The notes under the pieces: generated by a model
Database searches by the model: none
What the model saw: the letters and a program-made list of their open reading frames with translations, nothing else
What the model was told of the DNA's origin: nothing
Assembly (NCBI GenBank): GCA_033722295.1
Contig: JAWVZH010000159.1
Coordinates: 1 to 6,317 of the forward strand
DNA length: 6,317 nucleotides
Direction of reading: 5' to 3'
DNA from: JAWVZH01 sp033722295
GTDB taxonomy: Bacteria > Bacteroidota > Bacteroidia > Chitinophagales > Saprospiraceae
Position numbers and translations under genes: made by a program
In this document: positions 1 to 5,495 of the stretch, in pieces
Numbering within the stretch: the first letter of the stretch is position 1
Layout of the letters: each line of letters begins with the position of its first letter

Positions 1-57
1 ACAGGGACCCTCCAAGGGTACAGGGACCCTCCAAGGGTACAGGGACCCTCCAAGGGT
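1..57. repeat. Three perfect 19-bp tandem repeats with internal inverted repeats, cut by window edge
   Basis: The unit ACAGGGACCCTCCAAGGGT occurs three times head to tail with no mismatch and no spacer. Each unit alternates AGGG and CCCT blocks: ACCCT-CCA-AGGGT can form a 5-bp stem with a 3-base loop, and AGGG-A-CCCT is a second small inverted repeat, so several alternative pairings within and between units are possible. The array starts at the first base of the window, so it probably continues outside and the copy number is unknown. It begins 7 bases after the miaE stop codon and would lie in the 3' end of that transcript, but there is no U-tract, so it is not a classic intrinsic terminator. 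Its function is unknown. Confidence 0.93.
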
Positions 58-64
58 ATATTTC

Positions 65-670
65 TCAGTGCATACGATCACCTCGCGGTTTAAGCCCTCT
101 CATGATCTCGGCTTCAGCTTTCAGTATCTCTCGCCATCTTGACATAACCTCTTCTTCATCACCATAATACTTTGCAAGAGAAAGAAATAACTTATAGTGT
201 CCCGCTTCAGATACCATGAAGTGATGATAGAATTCTCGCAACTCTTCAGAGTCAAGGTTTTGAGAGAGCAATCTGAATCTTTCGCAACTTCTAGCTTCGA
301 TCAAGGCACAGATCAGCAATCTTTCTATCATTTGATCCGTACGCGACCCTCCTTTCTTTTTTACATTCATTAGCGCATTCACGTATTCATCCTTCCGCTG
401 TCGACCCAAATGGAGACCATGATCTTTCAGTTTTTGAAGGACAAGTCTGAAGTGTCCCCACTCTTCGGTGACCACAGGCGCTAGGGCTTCGACCATTTCT
501 TCTCTTTCGGGATAGGCCTGGATCAGGGATATACAGGAAATAGCTGCCTTCTGTTCGCAATAGGCGTGATCCGTGAGGATCTCCTCCAGGTTCATCGATG
601 CCAGATCCGTCCATCGAGGATCAGTAGGTAATTTTAGCCCTAAGGTGGTCAGATGTGTTTTGTCAGACAT
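65..670 (-). CDS. miaE: tRNA-(ms2io6A)-hydroxylase, MiaE family
   Basis: This is a ferritin-like, non-haem diiron monooxygenase. The family hydroxylates the isopentenyl group of ms2i6A at tRNA position 37 (next to the anticodon), using O2, to give ms2io6A; it acts in the cytoplasm after MiaA and MiaB. The 201-residue length fits the family. The diiron ligands can be read in order: E39 (in DHAYCEQKAA), E70 and H73 (EEWGH), E125 (IEARSCERF), E155 and H158 (SEAGH). The opening LGLKLPTDPRW at about residue 10 is typical of Bacteroidota members, and the ATG at 668-670 is the only sensible start ahead of it. The start lies inside the end of the upstream minus-strand gene (22-base overlap), so translation is probably coupled; no clear Shine-Dalgarno is seen, only an A-rich stretch. 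A general tRNA-modifying diiron protein with another substrate is the main alternative. Confidence 0.93.
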   Translation of the reverse strand: MSDKTHLTTLGLKLPTDPRWTDLASMNLEEILTDHAYCEQKAAISCISLIQAYPEREEMVEALAPVVTEEWGHFRLVLQKLKDHGLHLGRQRKDEYVNALMNVKKKGGSRTDQMIERLLICALIEARSCERFRLLSQNLDSEELREFYHHFMVSEAGHYKLFLSLAKYYGDEEEVMSRWREILKAEAEIMRGLKPRGDRMH

Positions 671-1200
671 TCGTACTGGTCTTTTATTAAATCAACGTTG
701 TAGATCGGGTAATCCTCAAAGCCGGAATTCCAGAGCAGGCCGATCTTATCCACGTTTCCCTCTAGTAGCGTCCGTTCATCATCTTTTCCGATCTTGCAGA
801 GGATAATATGATCTATACCTACATCGGCAGATCTTACCTCGGTATTTATTGTCTCAAGAAATGCCCGATCTCCATTCAAAAGCTCGACTCTTACAGGGCT
901 ACCCAATTCGATCATACCGTACATGTCTGCTATCTTGTGATTCATCATATTCACTCTCAGGACAAGATAATTCTGATCTTTGATACGGGCTGTACTTGAA
1001 TAACACATCAGCAGCTCGCGGTCGTTCAAGTACTCTTTCAGGGCTTCAGCAGTATGCGTGAATAATAGAGACTCTCTCACCTGAACCTTTTTAAATCCCT
1101 CATTGTCTGTTCCATTCACAGCCAGCCCACACGTGTAAGGGCCTTCAATGTTTGCACCATTGAGCAACACAGCGAGTAATATTAACCATTGATACGTCAT
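649..1200 (-). CDS. Hypothetical protein, probably exported, upstream of and overlapping miaE
   Basis: I do not recognise this family. The chosen ATG gives 183 residues beginning MTYQWLILLAVLLNGA, a hydrophobic stretch consistent with a Sec signal peptide cleaved near NGA/N. No lipobox cysteine follows it. Four cysteines are spread along the chain (C24, C66, C135, C178), and the remainder looks like a soluble mixed alpha/beta protein rich in charged residues, ending with a tyrosine- and aspartate-rich segment (FEDYPIYNVD). An in-frame TTG at 1213-1215 would add five residues including a lysine, which would give the signal peptide a positive n-region. I prefer the ATG because the candidate promoter box at 1219-1226 would place the transcription start at about that TTG. 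The gene ends with TGA inside miaE, so the two are very likely co-transcribed. The sequence gives no direct hint of function. Confidence 0.75.
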   Translation of the reverse strand: MTYQWLILLAVLLNGANIEGPYTCGLAVNGTDNEGFKKVQVRESLLFTHTAEALKEYLNDRELLMCYSSTARIKDQNYLVLRVNMMNHKIADMYGMIELGSPVRVELLNGDRAFLETINTEVRSADVGIDHIILCKIGKDDERTLLEGNVDKIGLLWNSGFEDYPIYNVDLIKDQYECLTKHI

Positions 1201-1218
1201 ACCTGTTTTTAGCAACTA

Positions 1219-1226
1219 CAAAGGTA
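1219..1226 (-). promoter_or_regulatory. Candidate Bacteroidota -7 promoter box for the hypothetical-miaE unit
   Basis: Read on the minus strand this is TACCTTTG, a full match to TAnnTTTG, the -7 element used by the Bacteroidota primary sigma factor. A GTTA about 20 bases upstream is one base off the TTG expected at -33. The box ends 19 bases before the preferred ATG, implying a leader of about 15 nucleotides. The assignment is by consensus only. Confidence 0.5.
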
Positions 1227-1316
1227 TTTAATTAAAAAATGAAGGATAACGCCTCAAACTACCAGTGAGGTATTAATTCTCATATTTGTCCGGGGACATA
1301 TTACAATTCTTTACAT

Positions 1317-1324
1317 TACATTTG
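1317..1324 (+). promoter_or_regulatory. Possible -7 promoter box for the DAC-domain gene
   Basis: TACATTTG matches TAnnTTTG, but it ends only 11 bases before the ATG, which would leave a leader of about 8 nucleotides, and no TTG sits at the right -33 distance. A weaker alternative, CATATTTG (one mismatch), lies at 1281-1288. One of the two probably drives this gene, because its neighbour is divergent and no gene precedes it on this strand. Confidence 0.3.
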
Positions 1325-1335
1325 AAGCAGAAGTA

Positions 1336-2154
1336 ATGAGCGAATTATTGTTTATACTGCAAGTCACAGGTGCAAATCCCGAAATAGGTTTTTGGGACGT
1401 GATTGATTTTGCGATCGCGGCCTACCTTGTCTATCTGCTTTATAGGCTCTTGAAGGGGACAGCGGCATTCAACATCTTTATTGGAGTGTTGCTATTGTAT
1501 ATTCTGTGGTGGACGGTTGGCGCTATGGATATGCACATCCTGTCCACCATACTGGATCAATTTGTGAGTGTTGGGGTCATAGTGCTAGTGATCATTTTTC
1601 AACCTGAGATTAGAAGATTTCTCTTGATGGTGGGTAGCTCTACGTTGAAGAACAGATTGGAGCAGATCCAGGGATTTTTTAAACATGGTTTTAAATACGA
1701 ACCCAAAACTCCAGACTGGTTCGTGAAGTTGAGGACATCGATCATAGCATTACAGGAAAATAATCTGTCGGCTCTATTGGTTATTACTGATAATTTGAAT
1801 CATGAGAGCTTTGTCAGTTCAGGTGTCAGACTAAATGCAGACCTTAATAAAGAGATCTGCACGAGTATCGCTCTACCTGATTCTCCATTGAATGATGGTG
1901 CCATGATAGTTCAAAACGGAAAACTAATAACCGCAGGGTGTTCATTGCCGGTCGCTCCCAAAGAAAAGACACGCAGATCCCTGGCGGAGAGATCAGCTCT
2001 TGGGATATCCCAACAATCCAATGCAATGGCTATCCTGGTAGGACCGAAAAAAGGATTGAGATTTGCTATTTCCGGTGAGATCCGTTCAGCAGATGATACA
2101 GAAGATCTGATGAACAATGTGGAAAGCCATTTGACGACTACCTTTGCCCTATGA
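1336..2154 (+). CDS. Membrane-anchored DAC-domain protein (CdaA-like diadenylate cyclase) with degenerate active-site motifs
   Basis: CdaA proteins make c-di-AMP from two ATP at the inner face of the membrane. This 272-residue protein has the CdaA layout: three hydrophobic helices (about 22-37, 44-63, 68-88), the conserved juxtamembrane segment FQPEIRRFLLMVGSS (88-102), and a cytoplasmic DAC domain at about 128-272. Within it, LNADLNKEI and PLNDGAMIVQNGKLITAGCSLP (start about residue 184) align well with the family, and D187 of the DGA motif is kept. Other active-site positions are not: the usual histidine before DGA is N186, the RHR of RHRAALG reads A217-E218-R219, and the segment that is usually SEETG reads GPKKG (236-240). 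The reading frame is coherent through this region, so a frameshift does not explain it. Cyclase activity is therefore doubtful, and I leave the symbol empty. The folP neighbour often seen with cdaA in this phylum is absent. The stop overlaps the next gene by ATGA. Confidence 0.85.
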   Translation: MSELLFILQVTGANPEIGFWDVIDFAIAAYLVYLLYRLLKGTAAFNIFIGVLLLYILWWTVGAMDMHILSTILDQFVSVGVIVLVIIFQPEIRRFLLMVGSSTLKNRLEQIQGFFKHGFKYEPKTPDWFVKLRTSIIALQENNLSALLVITDNLNHESFVSSGVRLNADLNKEICTSIALPDSPLNDGAMIVQNGKLITAGCSLPVAPKEKTRRSLAERSALGISQQSNAMAILVGPKKGLRFAISGEIRSADDTEDLMNNVESHLTTTFAL

Positions 2155-2681
2155 AATTTGAAGCAATACCGGCTTACAAATTGACCAAAAAGAAATCAAC
2201 TCAGATAGCGAGGCTCCTGTCTGATGCATTCACATCATATCCAAAGGATCAGACCTTCTATAAACAGATGCCGTGCTTCCATATACTGGCATGGGAGGAG
2301 GGCAATTTGGTAGGACATGCTTCTGTTCATCATAAGATCGTTTATGTCAATTCAGAGGGCTACAGGATATTTGGCATTTCTGATGTCTGCGTTGCCAGAA
2401 GCAATCAGAAAAAAGGTGTTGGCAGTGCACTCATTGACGAATTATCCAGGATTGGTAAAAAAGGTGGTGCACAATTTCTCGTTCTTATTACCGATGAAGG
2501 TAAGTTCTATAAAAAGAACGGTTTCAAAAAGGTTAATTCTCGAGCTCGCTGGGTCATCCTGAGTGGGAACGAAATGTTGGGTATACAAGAGCGGAAATTC
2601 GATAACAGCCTTTTTGTCAAGCCGCTGACTGACGTAAAATGGCCCAGGGGAACCATCGATTTCATGGGCCCTCTTTTTTAA
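2151..2681 (+). CDS. GNAT family N-acetyltransferase, AAC(2')-like layout
   Basis: This 176-residue protein is a GCN5-related acetyltransferase, using acetyl-CoA to acetylate an amine on an unknown substrate in the cytoplasm. Strands around 43-66 (HILAWEEGNLVGHASV) lead into motif A at about 75-96, with the acetyl-CoA pyrophosphate loop QKKGVG at 86-91, followed by motif B FYKKNGFKKV at 119-128. The tail after 145 (FVKPL, then a WP-containing stretch ending GPLF) and the WxxGxxxxHAxV beginning recall the aminoglycoside 2'-N-acetyltransferase and NodA-like part of the superfamily; this is my comparison from memory, and real aminoglycoside activity is not shown. Its ATG overlaps the stop of the DAC-domain gene by 4 bases, so the two are translated as a coupled pair. 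No signal peptide or membrane segment is present. Confidence 0.82.
   Translation: MKFEAIPAYKLTKKKSTQIARLLSDAFTSYPKDQTFYKQMPCFHILAWEEGNLVGHASVHHKIVYVNSEGYRIFGISDVCVARSNQKKGVGSALIDELSRIGKKGGAQFLVLITDEGKFYKKNGFKKVNSRARWVILSGNEMLGIQERKFDNSLFVKPLTDVKWPRGTIDFMGPLF
2641..2679 (+). terminator. Possible intrinsic terminator over the 3' end of the GNAT gene
   Basis: GGCCCA at 2641-2646 can pair with TGGGCC at 2665-2670, with an 18-base loop, followed by CTCTTTTTT at 2671-2679. An alternative pairing is AGGG (2646-2649) with CCCT (2669-2672). The stem is GC-rich and the T-run is in the right place, but the loop is long and the structure lies inside the coding sequence and stop codon. The position fits a break between two transcription units, since a good promoter box follows at 2718. 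Confidence 0.4.
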
Positions 2682-2717
2682 GACAGACTCAGAACTCGGA
2701 CAGTTTTACGGGTATGT

Positions 2718-2725
2718 TATCTTTG
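2718..2725 (+). promoter_or_regulatory. Candidate -7 promoter box for the dipeptidase-FKBP-trmD unit
   Basis: TATCTTTG matches TAnnTTTG fully. It lies in the 64-bp gap after the GNAT gene and ends 20 bases before the dipeptidase ATG, giving a leader of roughly 17 nucleotides. No TTG is visible at the expected -33 distance, so the call rests on the -7 match and its position. Confidence 0.5.
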
Positions 2726-2745
2726 GAACTCTTTAATATACAGTT

Positions 2746-4140
2746 ATGGAAAAATTACAAGCTTATATCGATAATAATAAGGACAGGTTCCTAAATGAGC
2801 TCTTTGAGTTCATCAAGATTCCGTCCATAAGTGCAGACACCAAGTACAAGGATGATGTGAGGCAGGCTGCAGAATTTGTAAAGCAATCCTTGTTGGATGC
2901 TGGGGCAGATAAGGCAGAGGTCTTTTCTACAGAAGGCCATCCGATCGTTTATGGAGAAAAGATCGTCAATTCTGATTATCCGACGGTTTTGGTTTATGGG
3001 CATTATGACGTTCAACCGCCGGATCCTCTGGACCTGTGGGAGTCGCCACCATTCGAACCTGTTATTCGTAAAACCAAGAAACACCCTGATGGCGCCATAT
3101 TCGCTAGAGGGGCCTGCGATGACAAGGGGCAGCTATTCATGCATGTGAAGGCGTTGGAAGCTATGCTCGAAACAGGTAACCTGACCTGTAATATAAAATT
3201 CATGATCGAAGGCGAAGAGGAAGTCGGATCGGCTAACCTTGGTAAATTTTGCGAGAACAATCAGGACCTTCTGGAGTGTGACATGATCCTCATTTCAGAT
3301 ACTTCAATTATAGATAATGAGATCCCTTCAATAACAGTTGGGCTCAGAGGCCTTTCTTATTTAGAGGTAAAAGTAACGGGTCCCAATAGGGATCTGCATT
3401 CAGGTATATACGGAGGAGCCGTTGGTAATCCAATAAATATTCTGTGTGAAATGATCGCAAGTCTCAGGGATGAAAATAATCACATTACTATCCCGGGATT
3501 TTATGATAAGGTGGAGGTCGTTAGTCAGGAAGAACGTGCGGCCATGAATCAGGCGCCCTTCGATCTGGATGAGTATAAGAAGGATCTGGACATAGACGAC
3601 GTATATGGTGAAAAGGGATATACGGTACTCGAACAAACCACTATTCGACCCTCTCTTGATGTTAACGGCATCTGGGGCGGGTATACAGGGGAAGGAGCGA
3701 AGACTGTGCTGCCATCCGAGGCGTATGCCAAGATCAGTATGAGATTGGTGCCTAACCAGGATCCCGAGGAGGTCGATCGCTTGTTCGCAGATCATTTCAA
3801 GAAAATTGCGCCGGATGCTGTGAAGGTCGAAGTCACAACACACCATGGCGGTGATGCCTATGTAACTCCAACAGATACTCCTGAATATCAAGCTGCCCGA
3901 CAGGCGATGACGGATACTTTTGGCCAGACACCTATACCCTTGAGAAGCGGAGGCAGTATTCCTATCGTGGCACTATTTGAGCGCGTCCTTGGAGTAAAGA
4001 CGGTATTGATGGGATTCGGACTGGATTCTGATGCTATTCATTCTCCCAATGAACATTTTGGACTCTTCAACTTTTACAAGGGCATTCAAACCATACCATA
4101 TTTTTATAAACACTATTCTAAATTGAAAAATCATTCATAA
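2746..4140 (+). CDS. M20 family metallopeptidase, CNDP2-like dipeptidase
   Basis: This is a cytoplasmic zinc or manganese dipeptidase of the M20 (carnosinase/CNDP2-like) family, which cleaves dipeptides with little sequence preference. Its 464 residues match the family. The di-metal site is complete by comparison with human CNDP2: H86 and D88 (YGHYDVQPPDP), bridging D125 (RGACDDKGQ), base E158 and ligand E159 (EGEEEVGS), D185 (ISDTS), and H432 (IHSPNE). H218 in DLHSG is the residue that completes the partner subunit's active site in the dimer; the lid (dimerisation) domain spans about 208-400. There is no signal peptide, so it probably finishes digestion of imported or recycled peptides. It opens a three-gene unit; its TAA shares one base with the ATG of the FKBP gene. 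The ATG at 2746 gives the usual N-terminus with no strong Shine-Dalgarno. The exact substrate cannot be read from sequence. Confidence 0.95.
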   Translation: MEKLQAYIDNNKDRFLNELFEFIKIPSISADTKYKDDVRQAAEFVKQSLLDAGADKAEVFSTEGHPIVYGEKIVNSDYPTVLVYGHYDVQPPDPLDLWESPPFEPVIRKTKKHPDGAIFARGACDDKGQLFMHVKALEAMLETGNLTCNIKFMIEGEEEVGSANLGKFCENNQDLLECDMILISDTSIIDNEIPSITVGLRGLSYLEVKVTGPNRDLHSGIYGGAVGNPINILCEMIASLRDENNHITIPGFYDKVEVVSQEERAAMNQAPFDLDEYKKDLDIDDVYGEKGYTVLEQTTIRPSLDVNGIWGGYTGEGAKTVLPSEAYAKISMRLVPNQDPEEVDRLFADHFKKIAPDAVKVEVTTHHGGDAYVTPTDTPEYQAARQAMTDTFGQTPIPLRSGGSIPIVALFERVLGVKTVLMGFGLDSDAIHSPNEHFGLFNFYKGIQTIPYFYKHYSKLKNHS

Positions 4141-4808
4141 TGATGAGATTAACTCTATACGTTCTGATATTCTTTGTGAGCACGGAAGCATGGTCACAGA
4201 AGACAGATACCGTGCAGGTAGATACAATAGCCTACGGGCTGGGTATGATGCAGGCTTTGGATCTGAAAAAGCAAGGGTTCGATTCGCTAAACCTCGATGA
4301 CTATATATCAGGATTCGAAGCTGTGATGGTGGATGAAAATGAGGCCATCATGAAATTGGGAGAAGCTCGTACCAAAATTAAAGAGTATATAGAATCCAGG
4401 AAGGCGGAGTTAAGTAAAAGAAACCTGGAAGAAGGACAGGCATTTCTTGAAGAGAATGCCAAGAGAGAAGAGATCACAGTCACTGAAAGTGGCTTGCAGT
4501 ACGAAGTGTTAAAGGAAGGAGAAGGACCTGTACCTGATGCGGCGAGCAAGGTGACCACTCATTATACAGGTAAATTGATCGACGGCACTGTATTTGACAG
4601 TTCCGTGGAACGAGGTGAACCTATCAGTTTTCCGGTCGGTGGAGTGATCAAAGGATGGCAGGAAGCACTCCAGTTGATGCCTCAGGGATCGAAATGGAAA
4701 TTATATATACCTTACGAACTGGCCTACGGGGCGAGAGGTGCCGGCGGCGGCAGAATTCCTCCTTATTCGACCTTGATTTTTGAGATTGAACTCATCGATG
4801 TGGAATGA
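4140..4808 (+). CDS. Exported FKBP-type peptidyl-prolyl cis-trans isomerase
   Basis: This 222-residue protein catalyses cis-trans isomerisation of X-Pro bonds and helps proteins fold outside the cytoplasm. Residues 1-19 form a Sec signal peptide (MMRLTLYVLIFFVSTEAWS, cleaved before about Q20) with no lipobox cysteine, so a soluble periplasmic location is likely. Residues 29-115 are an N-terminal FkpA/Mip-like helical domain (AYGLGMMQALDLKKQGFDSL, then a long charged helix at about 70-112) that normally dimerises the protein. The FKBP domain covers about 117-221 and keeps the pocket residues: Y142 (HYTG), F152-D153 (FDSS), F164, V169-I170, W173, Y196 (LAYG) and F214. Glycine-rich GARGAGGGRIPP (197-208) is the usual flap loop. 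Start codons ATG-ATG at 4140 and 4143 overlap the dipeptidase stop. Its own stop overlaps trmD by ATGA, so the three genes are probably co-translated. Confidence 0.93.
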   Translation: MMRLTLYVLIFFVSTEAWSQKTDTVQVDTIAYGLGMMQALDLKKQGFDSLNLDDYISGFEAVMVDENEAIMKLGEARTKIKEYIESRKAELSKRNLEEGQAFLEENAKREEITVTESGLQYEVLKEGEGPVPDAASKVTTHYTGKLIDGTVFDSSVERGEPISFPVGGVIKGWQEALQLMPQGSKWKLYIPYELAYGARGAGGGRIPPYSTLIFEIELIDVE

Positions 4809-5485
4809 CCATTGATATCCTGACGATGCACCCGCCTCTTCTTGAAGGCCCTTTTAGCCACAGTATACTAAAGCGGGCCTCTGAGAGGGGTATTCTTGAG
4901 GTCAATGTGATAGATCTCAAGGCATTCGGTATCGGTAAATTTCATCAGGTCGATGATTATCAATACGGAGGAGGTGCCGGAATGGTTATTATGATGAAAC
5001 CCCTTGTGGATGCCTACGAGCATCTTTCCTCAAAGCAGAGTTATGACGAAGTGATCTACATGACACCGGATGGTGAGCGTTTGGATCAGAATACGTGTAA
5101 TGGTCTGAGTCTGAAGGAGCGATTATTAATTGTATGCGGTCATTATAAAGGTATCGATCAGCGTTTCCGGGACCATTATGTTACAAAAGAGATCAGTATA
5201 GGAGATTATGTGCTAAGTGGTGGAGAGCTGCCTGCAGCCGTTCTTGTGGACAGTATTGGTCGCCTTATTCCCGGAGTGCTTAATGATGAGTCTTCCGCCC
5301 TAACAGATTCCTTCCAGGACGGATTACTAGCGCCGCCCGTTTATACCAGACCTTCGGATTTTAAGGGCATGAAGGTGCCTGACGTTCTACTTTCGGGTCA
5401 TGATGCCAGGATCGAAGACTGGCGTAATGAACAATCGATGAAAAGAACACAACAGAGGAGACCGGACCTCCTCGAGGACGAGTAA
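4805..5485 (+). CDS. trmD: tRNA (guanine-37-N1)-methyltransferase TrmD
   Basis: TrmD transfers a methyl group from S-adenosylmethionine to N1 of G37 in tRNAs with G at positions 36 and 37, which prevents +1 frameshifting; it is a cytoplasmic SPOUT (trefoil-knot) dimer and usually essential. The 226-residue protein shows the diagnostic motifs in order: DDYQYGGGAGM (50-60), MTPDGERL (86-93), GHYKGIDQR (112-120; GRYEGIDER in many other bacteria), EISIGDYVLSGGELPA (129-144) forming the knot, R153, the catalytic aspartate D168 in LTDSF, and YTRP (180-183). The C-terminal domain ends with a basic, then acidic tail. It is the last gene of the dipeptidase-FKBP-trmD unit, and its ATG lies within the FKBP stop. 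The common rpsP-rimM-trmD-rplS arrangement is absent here. It converges on the UbiA-like gene with only 10 bases between stops and no clear terminator. Confidence 0.97.
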   Translation: MTIDILTMHPPLLEGPFSHSILKRASERGILEVNVIDLKAFGIGKFHQVDDYQYGGGAGMVIMMKPLVDAYEHLSSKQSYDEVIYMTPDGERLDQNTCNGLSLKERLLIVCGHYKGIDQRFRDHYVTKEISIGDYVLSGGELPAAVLVDSIGRLIPGVLNDESSALTDSFQDGLLAPPVYTRPSDFKGMKVPDVLLSGHDARIEDWRNEQSMKRTQQRRPDLLEDE

Positions 5486-5495
5486 GGGCATATTG

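Noticed and set aside
1..57. CRISPR array
   Set aside because: The 19-bp units are directly adjacent with no spacers between them, and no cas-like gene is nearby.
808..999. Plus-strand 63-codon frame inside the unknown exported gene
   Set aside because: It is a short antisense shadow with no ribosome binding site or protein-like features.
1213..1215. TTG start for the unknown exported protein
   Set aside because: It would supply a lysine for the signal peptide, but the candidate -7 box puts the transcription start at about this codon, and ATG at 1198-1200 is the commoner start type. It is kept as an alternative only.
1960..2055. Frameshift as the cause of the degenerate DAC motifs
   Set aside because: The frame keeps family-like sequence on both sides (CSLP before, ALGISQQSNAMAILV after), and I found no shift that would restore RHR or SEETG.
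3400..3891. Open frame of 163 codons antisense to the dipeptidase
   Set aside because: It lies wholly inside a well-supported M20 peptidase gene; its translation has no recognisable motif and there is no promoter or start context.
5469..5478. TCCTCGAGGA palindrome at the end of trmD as a terminator or operator
   Set aside because: It is only a 10-bp palindrome with no loop or T-run, inside codons for the C-terminal tail; chance is enough.
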